From assembly GCF_001866135.1 (NCBI RefSeq), contig NZ_MODW01000005.1:1-64000 (forward strand): DNA of 64,000 nucleotides, given 5' to 3'. Below the pieces are notes generated by a model. That model did no database searches, was not told where the DNA came from, and worked only from the letters and a program-made list of their open reading frames with translations. This document shows, one piece after another, positions 52,247-61,212 of the stretch. Origin of the DNA: Microbacterium sp. LCT-H2 (GTDB lineage: Bacteria > Actinomycetota > Actinomycetes > Actinomycetales > Microbacteriaceae). The translations under genes were made by a program, and so were the position numbers. Every line of letters begins with the position of its first letter. Positions within the stretch are counted from its first letter, which is position 1.

Positions 52247-53017
52247 CTACGCCTCGATGGGAGCGGAGGGGTCGAGGAACCGGTCGTAGCCCTCGTTCTC
52301 CAGACGGTCGGCGAGCTCGGGGCCGCCCTCCTCGACGATCTTGCCCGCGACGACCACGTGCACGTAGTCGGGACCGATGTAGCGGAGGATCCGGGTGTAG
52401 TGCGTGATGAGCAGCACACCGAGACCGGTGGACTCCTTCGCACGGTTGACGCCCTCGGAGACGATCTTCAGCGCGTCCACGTCGAGGCCGGAGTCGGTCT
52501 CGTCGAGCACGGCGAACTTCGGCTTGAGCACCTCGAGCTGGAGGATCTCGTGGCGCTTCTTCTCGCCGCCCGAGAAGCCCTCGTTGACGTTGCGCTGCGC
52601 GAACTTCGGGTCCATGCGGAGGTTGGCCATGGACTCCTTGACGTCCTTGGTCCACTGCCGGATCGAGGGCGCCTCGCCGTCGAGCGCAGTCTTCGCGGTG
52701 CGCAGGAAGTTCGTCACCGTCACGCCGGGGATCTCGACCGGGTACTGCATGGCGAGGAACAGACCGGCGCGGGCGCGCTCGTCGACGCTCATCGCCAGGA
52801 CGTCCTCACCGTCGAAGGTGATGGAGCCGGAGGTGACCGTGTACTTCGGGTGGCCGGCGATCGTGTAGGCCAGGGTGGACTTGCCGGAGCCGTTGGGGCC
52901 CATGATGGCGTGGGTCTCACCGGTGTTCATGGTGAGGGTGATTCCGTTGAGGATCGGGGTGGTCCCCGCCTCGGTCTCGACCGTCACATGCAGGTCGCGG
53001 ATCTCGAGAACAGACAT
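52247..53017 (-). CDS. sufC: Fe-S assembly ATPase SufC
   Basis: A 256-residue ABC ATPase: Walker A 'GPNGSGKST', 'FLAMQYPVEIPGV', signature 'GFSGGEKKRHEILQLE', Walker B 'FAVLDETDSGLDVDAL' and 'ITHYTRILRYI'. These are SufC-specific. It drives SufB-SufD scaffold opening. It follows the Rieske gene by 3 nt. Confidence 0.96.
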   Translation of the reverse strand: MSVLEIRDLHVTVETEAGTTPILNGITLTMNTGETHAIMGPNGSGKSTLAYTIAGHPKYTVTSGSITFDGEDVLAMSVDERARAGLFLAMQYPVEIPGVTVTNFLRTAKTALDGEAPSIRQWTKDVKESMANLRMDPKFAQRNVNEGFSGGEKKRHEILQLEVLKPKFAVLDETDSGLDVDALKIVSEGVNRAKESTGLGVLLITHYTRILRYIGPDYVHVVVAGKIVEEGGPELADRLENEGYDRFLDPSAPIEA

Positions 53018-53020
53018 TCT

Positions 53021-53347
53021 TCAGACTTCCTTCGTCACAGCGGGATCGATGAGCACGTCGTCGCCGTCGATCTCGACGACGTAGACCGGGACGGGCTCAT
53101 ATGCGGGGAGATTCTGGGGCTTGCCGGTGATCAGGGAGAACGCAGAGCCATGGGCCCAGCACTCCACCGTGTCACCTTCTACGAAGCCCTCGGACAGCGA
53201 GATGTCGCCGTGGGTGCAGGTGTCGCCGATGGCGTGGATGACGCCCTCGCCGTCCTTGATGACCGTGATCGGCACGCCGTCCGGCTCGACGCGCAGCGGC
53301 GTGTCCTGCTCCAGCTCGGAGACGCCGCAGACGCGCTGCGCGCTCAC
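53021..53347 (-). CDS. Rieske-type [2Fe-2S] ferredoxin in the suf operon
   Basis: A 108-residue Rieske protein: C-x-H in 'DTCTHGD' and C-x2-H in 'ECWAHGSAF', 16-18 residues apart, ligating the cluster through two Cys and two His. Similar proteins lie between sufD and sufC in many actinobacteria and may deliver electrons for cluster assembly. GTG 53347 overlaps the sufD stop (GTGA) and is preferred over the longer frame. Confidence 0.9.
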   Translation of the reverse strand: MSAQRVCGVSELEQDTPLRVEPDGVPITVIKDGEGVIHAIGDTCTHGDISLSEGFVEGDTVECWAHGSAFSLITGKPQNLPAYEPVPVYVVEIDGDDVLIDPAVTKEV

Positions 53348-54549
53348 GCGTCCACCTCGGCGAGCTCGGCCTCGATGGCGGCCAGCAGCTCCGACTCCAG
53401 GTCGGGGATGCCGAGGCGCAGCACGATGTCGGTGAGGAAGCCGAGCACCACCAGCCGACGGGCCTCGTCCTCCGGGATGCCGCGGGCCTGGAGATAGAAG
53501 AGCTGCTCGTCGTCGAAGCGGCCGGTGGCACTCGCGTGCCCGGCCCCGACGATGTCGCCCGTCTCGATCTCGAGGTTCGGGATGGAGTCGGCGCGTGCGC
53601 CCTCCGTGAGCACCAGGTTGCGGTTGGCCTCGTAGGAGTCGGTGCCGGTGGCGTCCGCCCCGATCAGCACGTCGCCGATCCACACGCTGTGGGCGCTCTC
53701 GCCCTGCAGCGCGCCCTTGTAGAGCACGTCGCCGGTCGTGTGCGGGCCCTTGTGGTGCAGGTACACCTGGCTCTCCAGGTGCTGACCGGAGTCGGCGTAG
53801 GACAGCCCGTAGAGGTAGCCCTCCGAGCCGGCACCGGCGAGCTCGACGCTCGGGTTCACGCGCACCACGCCGCCGCCGAAGCTGACGACGAAGTGCTTGA
53901 GGGTGGCGTCGGCCGCGACCCGCGCCTGGTGGGCGGCCGCGTGCACGGCGTCGTCGTCCCACTGCTGCACGGAGACGACGGTGAGCTTCGCCCCGTCACG
54001 GACGATGATCTCGACGTTCTGGGCGTACTGCGCCGAGCCCTTGTGCTGCAGCACCACCGTGGCGGCGCTGTGCTCGAGGGCCTCGATCACGATGTGGGCG
54101 TCCGCCCGACGGTCGGCGCCGGTGCCCGTGAGCGACAGGAAGATCGGCGCGGCGACCTCCTCCTCGCGCGGGATGCGGATGTGCAGGGCCTCGGAGGCGC
54201 CCTGCCACGCGACGGCGGCGGTGATGTCCTCGGCGAGGAAGACCTCGCCGCGCGGAGCGGTTCCCGCCGCGAGCGGCGCGGCGACGTACTGCTCGCCGGA
54301 CGTGAAGGAGTACTGCACGCCCTCGTCGCCCTCGGCCGTGCGGAACAGCGGCGTGAGCGCGGCCACCGGCGTGTGCTTCCAGTTCACCTCGCGACCGGTC
54401 GGCGTGCCGAAGTCGTCCGGGTCGAACGAGTGCGGACGCTCGGAGCGGGTCTGCACCGGGACGAATCCGGCGTCCGCCACCTGGGCGGCCGGGTCGATGT
54501 GCGCGTTCGTGTGCTGCGCCTCGCTGGGCGCTGTCGTCGAGGCCGCCAT
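53344..54549 (-). CDS. sufD: Fe-S assembly scaffold protein SufD
   Basis: A 401-residue SufD: beta-helix core with 'QVYLHHKGPHTTGDVLYKGALQGES', 'GADATGTDSYEANRNLVLTEGARADSIPNLEIETGDIVGAGHASATGRFDDEQLFYLQARGIPEDEARRLV' (shown by its segments: Asn-Arg-Asn-Leu-Val-Leu, His-Ala-Ser-Ala-Thr-Gly). It forms SufB-SufC2-SufD. Its ATG directly follows the sufB stop (TAAATG). Confidence 0.94.
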   Translation of the reverse strand: MAASTTAPSEAQHTNAHIDPAAQVADAGFVPVQTRSERPHSFDPDDFGTPTGREVNWKHTPVAALTPLFRTAEGDEGVQYSFTSGEQYVAAPLAAGTAPRGEVFLAEDITAAVAWQGASEALHIRIPREEEVAAPIFLSLTGTGADRRADAHIVIEALEHSAATVVLQHKGSAQYAQNVEIIVRDGAKLTVVSVQQWDDDAVHAAAHQARVAADATLKHFVVSFGGGVVRVNPSVELAGAGSEGYLYGLSYADSGQHLESQVYLHHKGPHTTGDVLYKGALQGESAHSVWIGDVLIGADATGTDSYEANRNLVLTEGARADSIPNLEIETGDIVGAGHASATGRFDDEQLFYLQARGIPEDEARRLVVLGFLTDIVLRLGIPDLESELLAAIEAELAEVDA

Positions 54550-55968
54550 TTAGCCGACCGATCCTTCCATGCCCATCTCGATGAGCTTGTTCAGTTCCAT
54601 CGCGTACTCCATCGGGAGCTCGCGCGCGATCGGCTCGATGAAGCCGCGCACGATCATCGCCATCGCCTCGTCCTCGGGCATGCCGCGAGACTGCAGGTAG
54701 AAGAGCTGCTCCTCGCTGACCTTGGAGACCGTGGCCTCATGGCCGAGCTGCACGTCGTCGACACGGATGTCGATCGCCGGGTAGGTGTCGGAACGGGACT
54801 TCGTGTCCACGAGGAGGGCGTCGCAGCGGACGGTGTTCGCCGAGTGATGGGCGGCAGCGTCGACACGCACCTCGCCGCGGTAGCCGGCACGGCCACCCCC
54901 GCGGGCGATCGACTTCGAGACGATCGACGACTGCGTGTACGGCGCCATGTGGATCATCTTCGCGCCGGCGTCCTGGTGCTGGCCGGGGCCGGCGAAGGCG
55001 ACGGAGAGGGTCTCACCCTTGGCGTGCTCACCCATCAGGTAGATCGACGGGTACTTCATCGTCACCTTGGAGCCGATGTTGCCGTCGACCCATTCCATGG
55101 TCGCGCCCTCGTGCGCCACGGCGCGCTTGGTGACCAGGTTGTAGACGTTGTTCGACCAGTTCTGGATCGTCGTATAGCGCACGCGGGCGTTCTTCTTCAC
55201 GATGATCTCGACGACGGCCGAGTGCAGGGAGTCCGACTTGTAGATCGGGGCCGTGCAGCCTTCGATGTAGTGGACGTAGCTGTCCTCGTCGGCGATGATC
55301 AGGGTCCGCTCGAACTGGCCCATGTTCTCGGTGTTGATGCGGAAATAGGCCTGCAGCGGGATCTCGACGTGCACGCCCTTGGGGACGTAGACGAACGAGC
55401 CGCCCGACCAGACGGCGGTGTTCAGCGCGGCGAACTTGTTGTCGCCGGCGGGGATGACCGTGCCGAAGTACTCCTCGAAGAACTCGGGGTGCTCGCGCAG
55501 GGCGGTGTCGGTGTCCATGAAGATGACGCCCTGGGCCTCCAGGTCCTCGCGGATCTGGTGGTACACGACCTCGGACTCGTACTGCGCAGCCACACCGGCG
55601 ACCAGGCGCTGACGCTCGGCCTCGGGGATGCCCAGGCGCTCGTACGTCTCGCGGATCTCCTCGGGGAGGTCTTCCCAGCTCTGCGCCTGCTTCTCGGTGG
55701 AGCGGACGAAGTACTTGATGTTGTCGAAGTCGATGTCGCTGAGGTCGGCGCCCCAGGTCGGCATCGGCTTGCGGCCGAAGAGCTGATAGCCCTTGAGACG
55801 GGTCTTCAGCATCCACTCCGGCTCGTTCTTGAGGGCCGAGATCCCGCGGACGACCTCTTCCGAGATCCCGCGTTTCGCGACGGCACCCGCGGCATCCTCA
55901 TCGTGCCAGCCGAATTCGTACACCCCCAGACCATCGAGCTCCGGGCGGTCGATCAGCACATCCGACAT
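54550..55968 (-). CDS. sufB: Fe-S assembly scaffold protein SufB
   Basis: A 472-residue SufB with '[20 protein letters not shown]' near the N-terminus, '[26 protein letters not shown]' and the conserved 'VEGCTAP'-type segment (here Y-I-E-G-C-T-A-P) with the cluster-site Cys. C-terminal '[10 protein letters not shown]' and '[15 protein letters not shown]' are typical. It is the main scaffold. No sufR, sufS or sufU lies in this window. Confidence 0.95.
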   Translation of the reverse strand: MSDVLIDRPELDGLGVYEFGWHDEDAAGAVAKRGISEEVVRGISALKNEPEWMLKTRLKGYQLFGRKPMPTWGADLSDIDFDNIKYFVRSTEKQAQSWEDLPEEIRETYERLGIPEAERQRLVAGVAAQYESEVVYHQIREDLEAQGVIFMDTDTALREHPEFFEEYFGTVIPAGDNKFAALNTAVWSGGSFVYVPKGVHVEIPLQAYFRINTENMGQFERTLIIADEDSYVHYIEGCTAPIYKSDSLHSAVVEIIVKKNARVRYTTIQNWSNNVYNLVTKRAVAHEGATMEWVDGNIGSKVTMKYPSIYLMGEHAKGETLSVAFAGPGQHQDAGAKMIHMAPYTQSSIVSKSIARGGGRAGYRGEVRVDAAAHHSANTVRCDALLVDTKSRSDTYPAIDIRVDDVQLGHEATVSKVSEEQLFYLQSRGMPEDEAMAMIVRGFIEPIARELPMEYAMELNKLIEMGMEGSVG

Positions 55969-56108
55969 GCAACACTCTCCTCACAGGTCCCAAACGGTGT
56001 CATCCGCCCCGACACACCTGATCCCCGTCGAGTCTGCGGGAGCGGGTGCCGTTGGTGGGGCCCTCATCACGGGCGCTTCCATCGCGCCTAAACTGTTGAC
56101 GATGCTTC

Positions 56109-56123
56109 AGCGCTGTCAGCGCT
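56109..56123. promoter_or_regulatory. inverted repeat in the sufB-ctaA intergenic region
   Basis: AGCGCTGTCAGCGCT is a perfect 6-bp inverted repeat with a 3-nt centre in the 232-bp gap between divergent sufB and ctaA. It may be an operator for one or both; nearby TAGAAT (56147-56142, minus strand) could be a -10 for sufB. Confidence 0.35.
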
Positions 56124-56200
56124 CATCGCAACAATCCGATTCTACAGGTTCCGCCTGACGGACGGGCCGTGCGCCACGTCTTCGACGGGCCGGAGGACTT

Positions 56201-57322
56201 ATGCCCGAGACGACCATCCCCGCCCCCTCGACGAACAGGGCGACCGCCTCCCCCCGCTCCGCGGTGTGGGGTCGTGCGCTCACCGTCTTCGCGTGGCTGT
56301 CGTTCCTCAGCGAGACGATCATCATCGGCACCGGCGGCGCCGTGCGGCTGACCGGATCCGGCCTCGGCTGCACCGAGTGGCCGCTGTGCACGCCCGAGTC
56401 GCTCGTCCCGATCGTCGAGGTGCAGGGCATCCACGGGATGATCGAGTTCGGCAACCGGCTGATGACCGGCGTCGTCGGGATCATCGCGATCGCCGTCGTC
56501 CTGCTCGTCCTGCACACCATCAGCGGCCGCCGGGCTCTCATCGACGCCCTGTGGTTCGCGGTCGGCGGTCTCGCCGGCGCGGCCGTCGCCTTCGTCCTGG
56601 TCTCGCTCACCGACTTCCCGGCGTTCCCCGTCGCCTCCGCCGTGCTCCTGATCGCGGTGATCGCGGCGGCGGTCCACTCGGTGCGCACGACGCCCGCCCG
56701 GCGGGACCTCGTCCTCCTCGCCTGGCTCGTGCTGATCGGCGTCGTCGCACAGGCCCTGGTCGGCGGCATCACCGTGCTCACCGGCCTGAACCCCTTCATC
56801 GTCGGGTTCCACTACACGTCGTCGCTCCTGCTCGTCTGCATCACCGCCGCGTTCCTCGTGCGGCTGGCGACTCCGGAAGGACCGCGAGAGCGGGCCGTCC
56901 CCACCTGGTTCGCGATCGTGACGCACGTCACCGGCCTCGCCCTGGCCGTGACCATCCTGTTCGGCGTGCTGACGACCGGATCCGGCCCGCACTCGGGCGA
57001 CGCCGACGTGCTGCGCCGCGGCTTCGACGCCACGATCCTCGCCCATGTCCACTCCTGGCCGGGATACATCCTGGCCGCCCTCGTGCTCTTCCTGACGGTA
57101 TCCGCCTGGGTCTTGCGCCTCGAGCCTCGCCGGTGGCTGCTCGTGCTCGTCATCGCGATCCTCGTGCAGGTGGCCGTCGGCGTCTGGCAGGCGCGGGAGG
57201 GGCTGCCGCCGGTGCTCGTGGGCATCCACATGGTCCTGGCATCGCTGTCGGCCGCGACCTACACGGTCGTCGTGCTGCACCTCAAGCGCACCGCGTCCGT
57301 CGCGTCCGTCGGCGGTTCATGA
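56201..57322 (+). CDS. ctaA: heme A synthase (CtaA/COX15)
   Basis: A 373-residue membrane protein with about eight helices. It starts 'VFAWLSFLSETIIIGTGGAVRLTGSGLGCTEWPLC', the CtaA N-terminus with the paired Cys loop, and has 'EVQGIHGMIEFGNRLMTG' and 'HVHSWPGYIL' with the heme-ligand His residues. It converts heme O to heme A for cytochrome oxidase. GGAGG lies just before the ATG. ctaB, its pathway partner, lies at 60057-60962 beyond the WXG cassette. Confidence 0.93.
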   Translation: MPETTIPAPSTNRATASPRSAVWGRALTVFAWLSFLSETIIIGTGGAVRLTGSGLGCTEWPLCTPESLVPIVEVQGIHGMIEFGNRLMTGVVGIIAIAVVLLVLHTISGRRALIDALWFAVGGLAGAAVAFVLVSLTDFPAFPVASAVLLIAVIAAAVHSVRTTPARRDLVLLAWLVLIGVVAQALVGGITVLTGLNPFIVGFHYTSSLLLVCITAAFLVRLATPEGPRERAVPTWFAIVTHVTGLALAVTILFGVLTTGSGPHSGDADVLRRGFDATILAHVHSWPGYILAALVLFLTVSAWVLRLEPRRWLLVLVIAILVQVAVGVWQAREGLPPVLVGIHMVLASLSAATYTVVVLHLKRTASVASVGGS

Positions 57323-57376
57323 CCCGCGACGACGACCGGGGCGGGGAACGGGGCGACGGCTTTCGTCGATTGCGCT

Positions 57377-57559
57377 CTACTCCGAAGCTTCATCCACGAG
57401 CCGGAACTCGATATCGAGGACATCATCCGGGTCATGGAAACGGATTGTGCCTGATCGGAACGGAACGTCGAAACTGGCGCGGCTGACGTCCCAGTCCCCT
57501 TGCGACGCTTCCAAGAGCCCAGGAACGACCCACCAGTCCTGTGGCGATGCCATGGCCAC
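57377..57559 (-). pseudogene. partial copy of the adjacent lipoprotein C-terminus
   Basis: A 60-residue frame whose last ~48 residues repeat the C-terminus of the lipoprotein at 57571-57993: 'EASQG-x-x-D-V', 'VP(F/Y)RSGT(I/L)RF', 'IEFRLVDE(A/P)S'. The DNA of both copies is also alike, offset by about 195 bp. It lacks the signal peptide, lipobox and N-terminal half, so it is probably a truncated tandem duplicate rather than a functional gene. Confidence 0.65.
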
Positions 57560-57570
57560 TCGATGACGCT

Positions 57571-57993
57571 CTACTTCGAAGGTTCGTCCACGAGACGGAA
57601 CTCGATTTCGAACAATCCCTCCGCATCTTGGAAACGGAGGGTGCCAGAGCGGTACGGGACGAAGTAGATGCGAGGTTCCACGTCTCGCGGTCCCTGTGAT
57701 GCCTCTTCAAAATCGAAGGCAATCTCCGTGTCGTCCCGTGCGGTGAGCCACCTGCCCCTGGCGTTGAAGTCGCTGTCTGCGTCTCTGCCTTGGAGCGGGT
57801 TGAAGGACGCATCAATCATGGTGAAGGTGCCGTCGGGGTGGATGGAGAGGGTGCCTTCGTCACCGTCGATGGCGACCCATTCACCAACTGGCGAGGTGAT
57901 CTGTGGGCCCGTACAGCTAGTGAGAGCGAGAAGAGCAATCGCGGTGACGCTCGCGAGTATCAGGTTTCCGTGACGGGAGAATCGAGAGTTCAT
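57571..57993 (-). CDS. putative lipoprotein with META/lipocalin-like beta domain
   Basis: A 140-residue secreted protein: N-terminal Arg, hydrophobic stretch (residues ~13-24) and lipobox L-T-S-C, so it should be lipid-anchored at Cys ~27. The rest is beta-rich: 'GEWVAIDGDEGTLSIHPDGTF' and a final 'IEFRLVDEPSK'. Not a family I can name. Start ATG 57993 overlaps the upstream gene's stop (ATGA). Placement after an ESX-like long protein would suit an immunity or surface-adaptor role, which is inference. Confidence 0.7.
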   Translation of the reverse strand: MNSRFSRHGNLILASVTAIALLALTSCTGPQITSPVGEWVAIDGDEGTLSIHPDGTFTMIDASFNPLQGRDADSDFNARGRWLTARDDTEIAFDFEEASQGPRDVEPRIYFVPYRSGTLRFQDAEGLFEIEFRLVDEPSK

Positions 57994-58520
57994 GGGTACA
58001 CCGTCTCGGTCCAGACGATGGTTTGGTGATGCGTGGCCCATCGCCCCTCTCTCGCATTCGCTTCCGACATCGCCTCGAATACACCAGGGAAGTGTGCTCC
58101 CCCGGTGAGGGGCATACGGGTGGCGGAATCGATCGACGTGTCGTTGTTGATCACAAACGTCACCTCGACCCCACCATCCGGCAGCGGCTCCTCAGCTCGG
58201 ACTTCAAGGTTGTAGGAGCCGAGGAAGGTCTCGGGCAGGTTCTCTCCGCCGAGCACGGCATCCGGAACATTACCCGTCATCGTGCTGGAAAGAAGACTGA
58301 CCCCGTCGACGCCGAGCACCCACGGTTGATCGCTGATCGACCGATTGTAGATACCAACCTTCTCCGAGGTGAGGATACCAGCGCGTATGTCGTCGAGTAC
58401 TTGCTCCCGGGTTGCGGTGATGTGGGCACTGCGCATGAGGGTCTGCACGAAGATGTCGTTGTCGGTGACGACGGCACCGCGTTCATCACCCGTCCGAAAA
58501 TGCTCGAACAGATCCATCAC
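57990..58520 (-). pseudogene. C-terminal part of a frameshifted WXG-type protein
   Basis: A 176-residue frame, with GTG at 58520, that reads 'MDLFEHFRTGDERGAVVTDNDIFVQTLM' then a beta-rich end 'VTFVINNDTSIDSATRMPLTGG...QTIVWTETVYP'. The frame stays open upstream beyond 58520 to about 58660 and gives a helix-like sequence (VEKLAVDRQAADSDLAVSL), so it is likely the second half of the protein started at 59095, separated by a one-base deletion at the T5 run 58656-58660. If it is translated alone, the GTG coupling at 58520 would permit it. Function unknown. Confidence 0.6.
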
Positions 58521-59095
58521 CCGGTCATTCGTCGCGTCTCTTCGGGTTCCAGGAACCGGATCGGTGGTGCAATCCAGATCACCCCACCCGAGTGAGGCCG
58601 CCGTCGCAAGCGAAACCGCGAGGTCACTATCAGCCGCTTGACGGTCGACTGCGAGTTTTTCAACGCTGTCGCGGCGGTGCTGGCCGCTGCGCGGGCTTCT
58701 TGTTCGGCGGCGAACCGGTCCCCGGGCTCGCCGCCGAAGGACGCATCGTTCATCACTCCGCTCAGGGCCGCCTGTGATGCTGCGAGTTCTTCTTTCAGAG
58801 GCTCGGCGAGTCGGGAGATTTCCACCACGGCATCTCGGTACGTGATGATCGATTTCCTCGCGGTTGTCATCGCATCAGTGGAGTCGTCAAGGCGGCTGTG
58901 GAATTCCTCGAGGCGTGTACGGAACGCGTCCGCAGCGCGGCCGCTCCACGCATCGTCAAGATCACGCAGAATCGTCGACACCACATCCTGTGCGTTGGCC
59001 AGGTCCACAAGCTGAGCATCAGCCCAAGCAATGGCGGTGGCGAACGCGGCCGTGTCACCGGCCCCGGGATCGCGGTCCGTCCAATGCACTGTCAT
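58517..59095 (-). pseudogene. N-terminal part of a frameshifted WXG/LXG-like protein
   Basis: A 192-residue frame. Residues ~1-150 form long helices with W-S-G ('DDAWSGRAADAFRTRLEEF', Trp near 50), typical of an ESX/LXG-type helical hairpin. After 'ATALKN' the frame turns Arg/Pro-rich and ends, while the minus-one frame remains open and helical, so a single-base loss at 58656-58660 is likely. The intact protein would be about 365 residues, long for WXG100 and closer to LXG-type effectors. ATG 59095 overlaps the upstream stop. Confidence 0.62.
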
Positions 59096-59388
59096 CGCTC
59101 CAACGCCCCGATGGACGTCGCGAGTGAGTCGAGATGGGCATGCTCCCCCGCCACAAAATCAGCCAACGCCCCGTCCAGCCCACCAGCGAGCCGCCTACAG
59201 GCGAGCGAGAGAAAGCCGAGCGCATCCGACCACCCGCCAGCAAACACCTCTGCCGCAGACGCGACGAGATCACTCCCAGCGATCGAGAGATCAAGGCCCG
59301 ACTCGTCCCCCGGTCCCACCTTGAAGTCGTGCAGCAACGTAGACGTCGCCTCTACAGCCACAAAATCGACGTGAATACGCCTGTCCAT
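59092..59388 (-). CDS. small WXG-like helical protein
   Basis: A 98-residue helical protein with a Gly-Gly-Trp-Ser turn near residue 52, two helices around it and no signal peptide; WXG100-like in length and layout but without the exact W-x-G. It is the first gene of the cassette. ATG 59388 is chosen because GGGGGGA lies 5 nt upstream; TAAGCT at 59426-59421 is a candidate -10. Small partners of this type often chaperone LXG effectors of type VII systems, which suits the gene order here. Confidence 0.7.
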   Translation of the reverse strand: MDRRIHVDFVAVEATSTLLHDFKVGPGDESGLDLSIAGSDLVASAAEVFAGGWSDALGFLSLACRRLAGGLDGALADFVAGEHAHLDSLATSIGALER

Positions 59389-59625
59389 ACAATCCCCCCG
59401 GATCATCGATTCGCCCAGAGAGCTTAGCGCCCAGTCCTTTGTAGGCGTGGCCGCACCGGGATAACACAGCTACAGCTCCCCCACAGCGACCCACCTGTTC
59501 AAGAGAGAGGTCGTGGCAGCAGTCGATGGCCCGTCGCTCGTGAACTGATCGTCGCTCTCTGCCGCACAGACGATCCATAGCGCGCGCACCGGGCGCTCAT
59601 CACCGCATCGACCATCGTGGTCGAC

Positions 59626-60111
59626 ATGAACAAGACACTCACCCGCAGCGCCGGGTTCTGGCTCCTCATCGTCGTCTCCCTCGCCGCGGTCGGGGTCGGC
59701 GGCTGGATGATCGCCGGACAGGTCGGCACGATGACCACGACCCTGATGGACGGCACCGCCACCGGTGTCGAGGTGTACGTCGGTCAGTCGCTCGTCGTCG
59801 TCGGCGCGGTCGTCCTCGGTGCGGGCCTGGTGGGCCTGCTCCTGTCGCTCGGCCTCGTCGCCGCGCGCACGCTGGTTGCCACCCCCGTCACCGCCGCGCC
59901 GGTCGTCGAGCACGAGGCGCCGAGCATCCAGGACGAGACGATCGAGACGGTCTCAGTCCCGCGCGACGAGCCCGCTCTCCGGACCGCCGATGCCGAATTC
60001 GCAGAGCCGCAGGTCGATGCGGAGCCTCAGGCTGACGAGCCCCAGGCCGACGAGGATCAGAAGGGCAGCAGCGGGTCGATCGCCACGGCGACGAACAGCA
60101 GCGTCAGGTAA
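59626..60111 (+). CDS. two-helix membrane protein with acidic tail
   Basis: A 161-residue protein with two transmembrane helices (residues ~12-30 and ~52-80) and an acidic, low-complexity C-terminus rich in Glu, Asp, Gln and Ala. Not a recognised enzyme family. Start could be ATG 59626 or GTG 59617. It overlaps the convergent ctaB by 55 nt at the 3' end. Confidence 0.6.
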   Translation: MNKTLTRSAGFWLLIVVSLAAVGVGGWMIAGQVGTMTTTLMDGTATGVEVYVGQSLVVVGAVVLGAGLVGLLLSLGLVAARTLVATPVTAAPVVEHEAPSIQDETIETVSVPRDEPALRTADAEFAEPQVDAEPQADEPQADEDQKGSSGSIATATNSSVR

Positions 60112-60962
60112 GTGATCGAGGCGTGGAAGACTCGCATCGGCCGCGCCTCGGTCCCCCGCACCGCCTGGTTGTACAGGCGGTGCGACTCATAGATGAACCA
60201 GCCGCCGAACACCAGGGCGGAGACGGTGTAGACGAGGCCCATGCCGGCGATCGGCACGAGCAGCAGCGAGCAGGCGACCGTGGCCCACGCGTACAGGATG
60301 ACCTGCAGGCCGACCTGCGACGCGTTGCGGGTGACGCCGAGCATGGGCACGTCGACATCGTCGTAGTCGTCCTTGTACTTCATGGACAGCGGCCAGTAGT
60401 GCGGCGGCGTCCAGAGGAAGACGAGCAGGAAGAGGATGAAGGCCGGCCAGTCGAGAGAACCGGTGACGGCGGACCAGCCGATGAGGACCGGGAAGCACCC
60501 CGCGATGCCGCCCCAGATGATGTTCTGCTCGGTGCGGCGCTTGAGGATCATCGTGTAGATCACGACGTAGAAGAAGATCGCGGAGGCCGACAGGATCGCC
60601 GTGAGCGGGTTCGTGGTGAACCAGAGCCACACGGTCGACACGATCGCGAGCGTCCACGAGAAGATCAGGGCGCCGCGCGGGCTGACCTCGCCGGTCACGA
60701 GCGGCCGGTTCTCCGTGCGGTGCATGTGCGCGTCGATGTCGCGGTCGAGGTACATGTTGAACGCGCCGGCCGAACCGGCGCTCATCGACCCGCCGATGAC
60801 CGTCGCGAGGACCAGCCAGAGATCGGGCAGTCCGCCCTGCGCGAGGAACATGACCGGAACGGTCGAGACGAGGAGGAGTTCGAGGACCCGGGGCTTCGTC
60901 AGAGTGACGTAGGCGCTCACCGTGCGACCGATGGACGACTTCCGTACGGTCTGATCAGACAT
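60057..60962 (-). CDS. ctaB: protoheme IX farnesyltransferase (heme O synthase)
   Basis: A 301-residue UbiA-family membrane prenyltransferase. The two Asp-rich motifs are '[20 protein letters not shown]' and '[13 protein letters not shown]' and there are about eight or nine helices. It adds farnesyl to heme B; CtaA then makes heme A. ATG 60962 is chosen by family length; the longer frame runs over the tkt promoter. Divergent from tkt. Confidence 0.93.
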   Translation of the reverse strand: MSDQTVRKSSIGRTVSAYVTLTKPRVLELLLVSTVPVMFLAQGGLPDLWLVLATVIGGSMSAGSAGAFNMYLDRDIDAHMHRTENRPLVTGEVSPRGALIFSWTLAIVSTVWLWFTTNPLTAILSASAIFFYVVIYTMILKRRTEQNIIWGGIAGCFPVLIGWSAVTGSLDWPAFILFLLVFLWTPPHYWPLSMKYKDDYDDVDVPMLGVTRNASQVGLQVILYAWATVACSLLLVPIAGMGLVYTVSALVFGGWFIYESHRLYNQAVRGTEARPMRVFHASITYLTLLFVAVAIDPLLPF

Positions 60963-61076
60963 CGTCGAGATCTCGATCGCCTCCTCCGCGCGCGTTACCG
61001 GACAACCTCTCCAGTGTATGACACGCCGTGACGCGTTCCGCGCCTTCCGACCCCCGGCCGCGGAGACCGTCCCCGC

Positions 61077-61082
61077 TATGCT
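61077..61082 (+). promoter_or_regulatory. candidate tkt -10
   Basis: TATGCT about 130 nt before the tkt start gives a leader of roughly 120 nt that contains the 20-nt-spaced direct repeat. Confidence 0.45.
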
Positions 61083-61140
61083 GAGAGCACTCGCGCGCCC
61101 GGTGCTGCGCACAAAACCCGCCCGTCTCCCGGACGATGCG

Positions 61141-61175
61141 GGATGCGCCAGGGAAGTTGCGGATGCGCCAGGGAA
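61141..61175. repeat. direct repeat in the tkt leader
   Basis: GGATGCGCCAGGGAA occurs at 61141-61155 and again at 61161-61175, exactly 20 nt apart (about two helical turns), 38-72 nt before the tkt start. It is a good candidate for a regulator site or an RNA element. Confidence 0.75.
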
Positions 61176-61212
61176 TACCGGCGCCCTCGAAACTGTCGGA
61201 AAGGGCATGAAC

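Noticed and set aside
58650..58665. Programmed -1 frameshift instead of a mutation
   Set aside because: No X-XXY-YYZ slippery heptamer in the right phase and no clear downstream pseudoknot; a lost base in a homopolymer explains it more simply.
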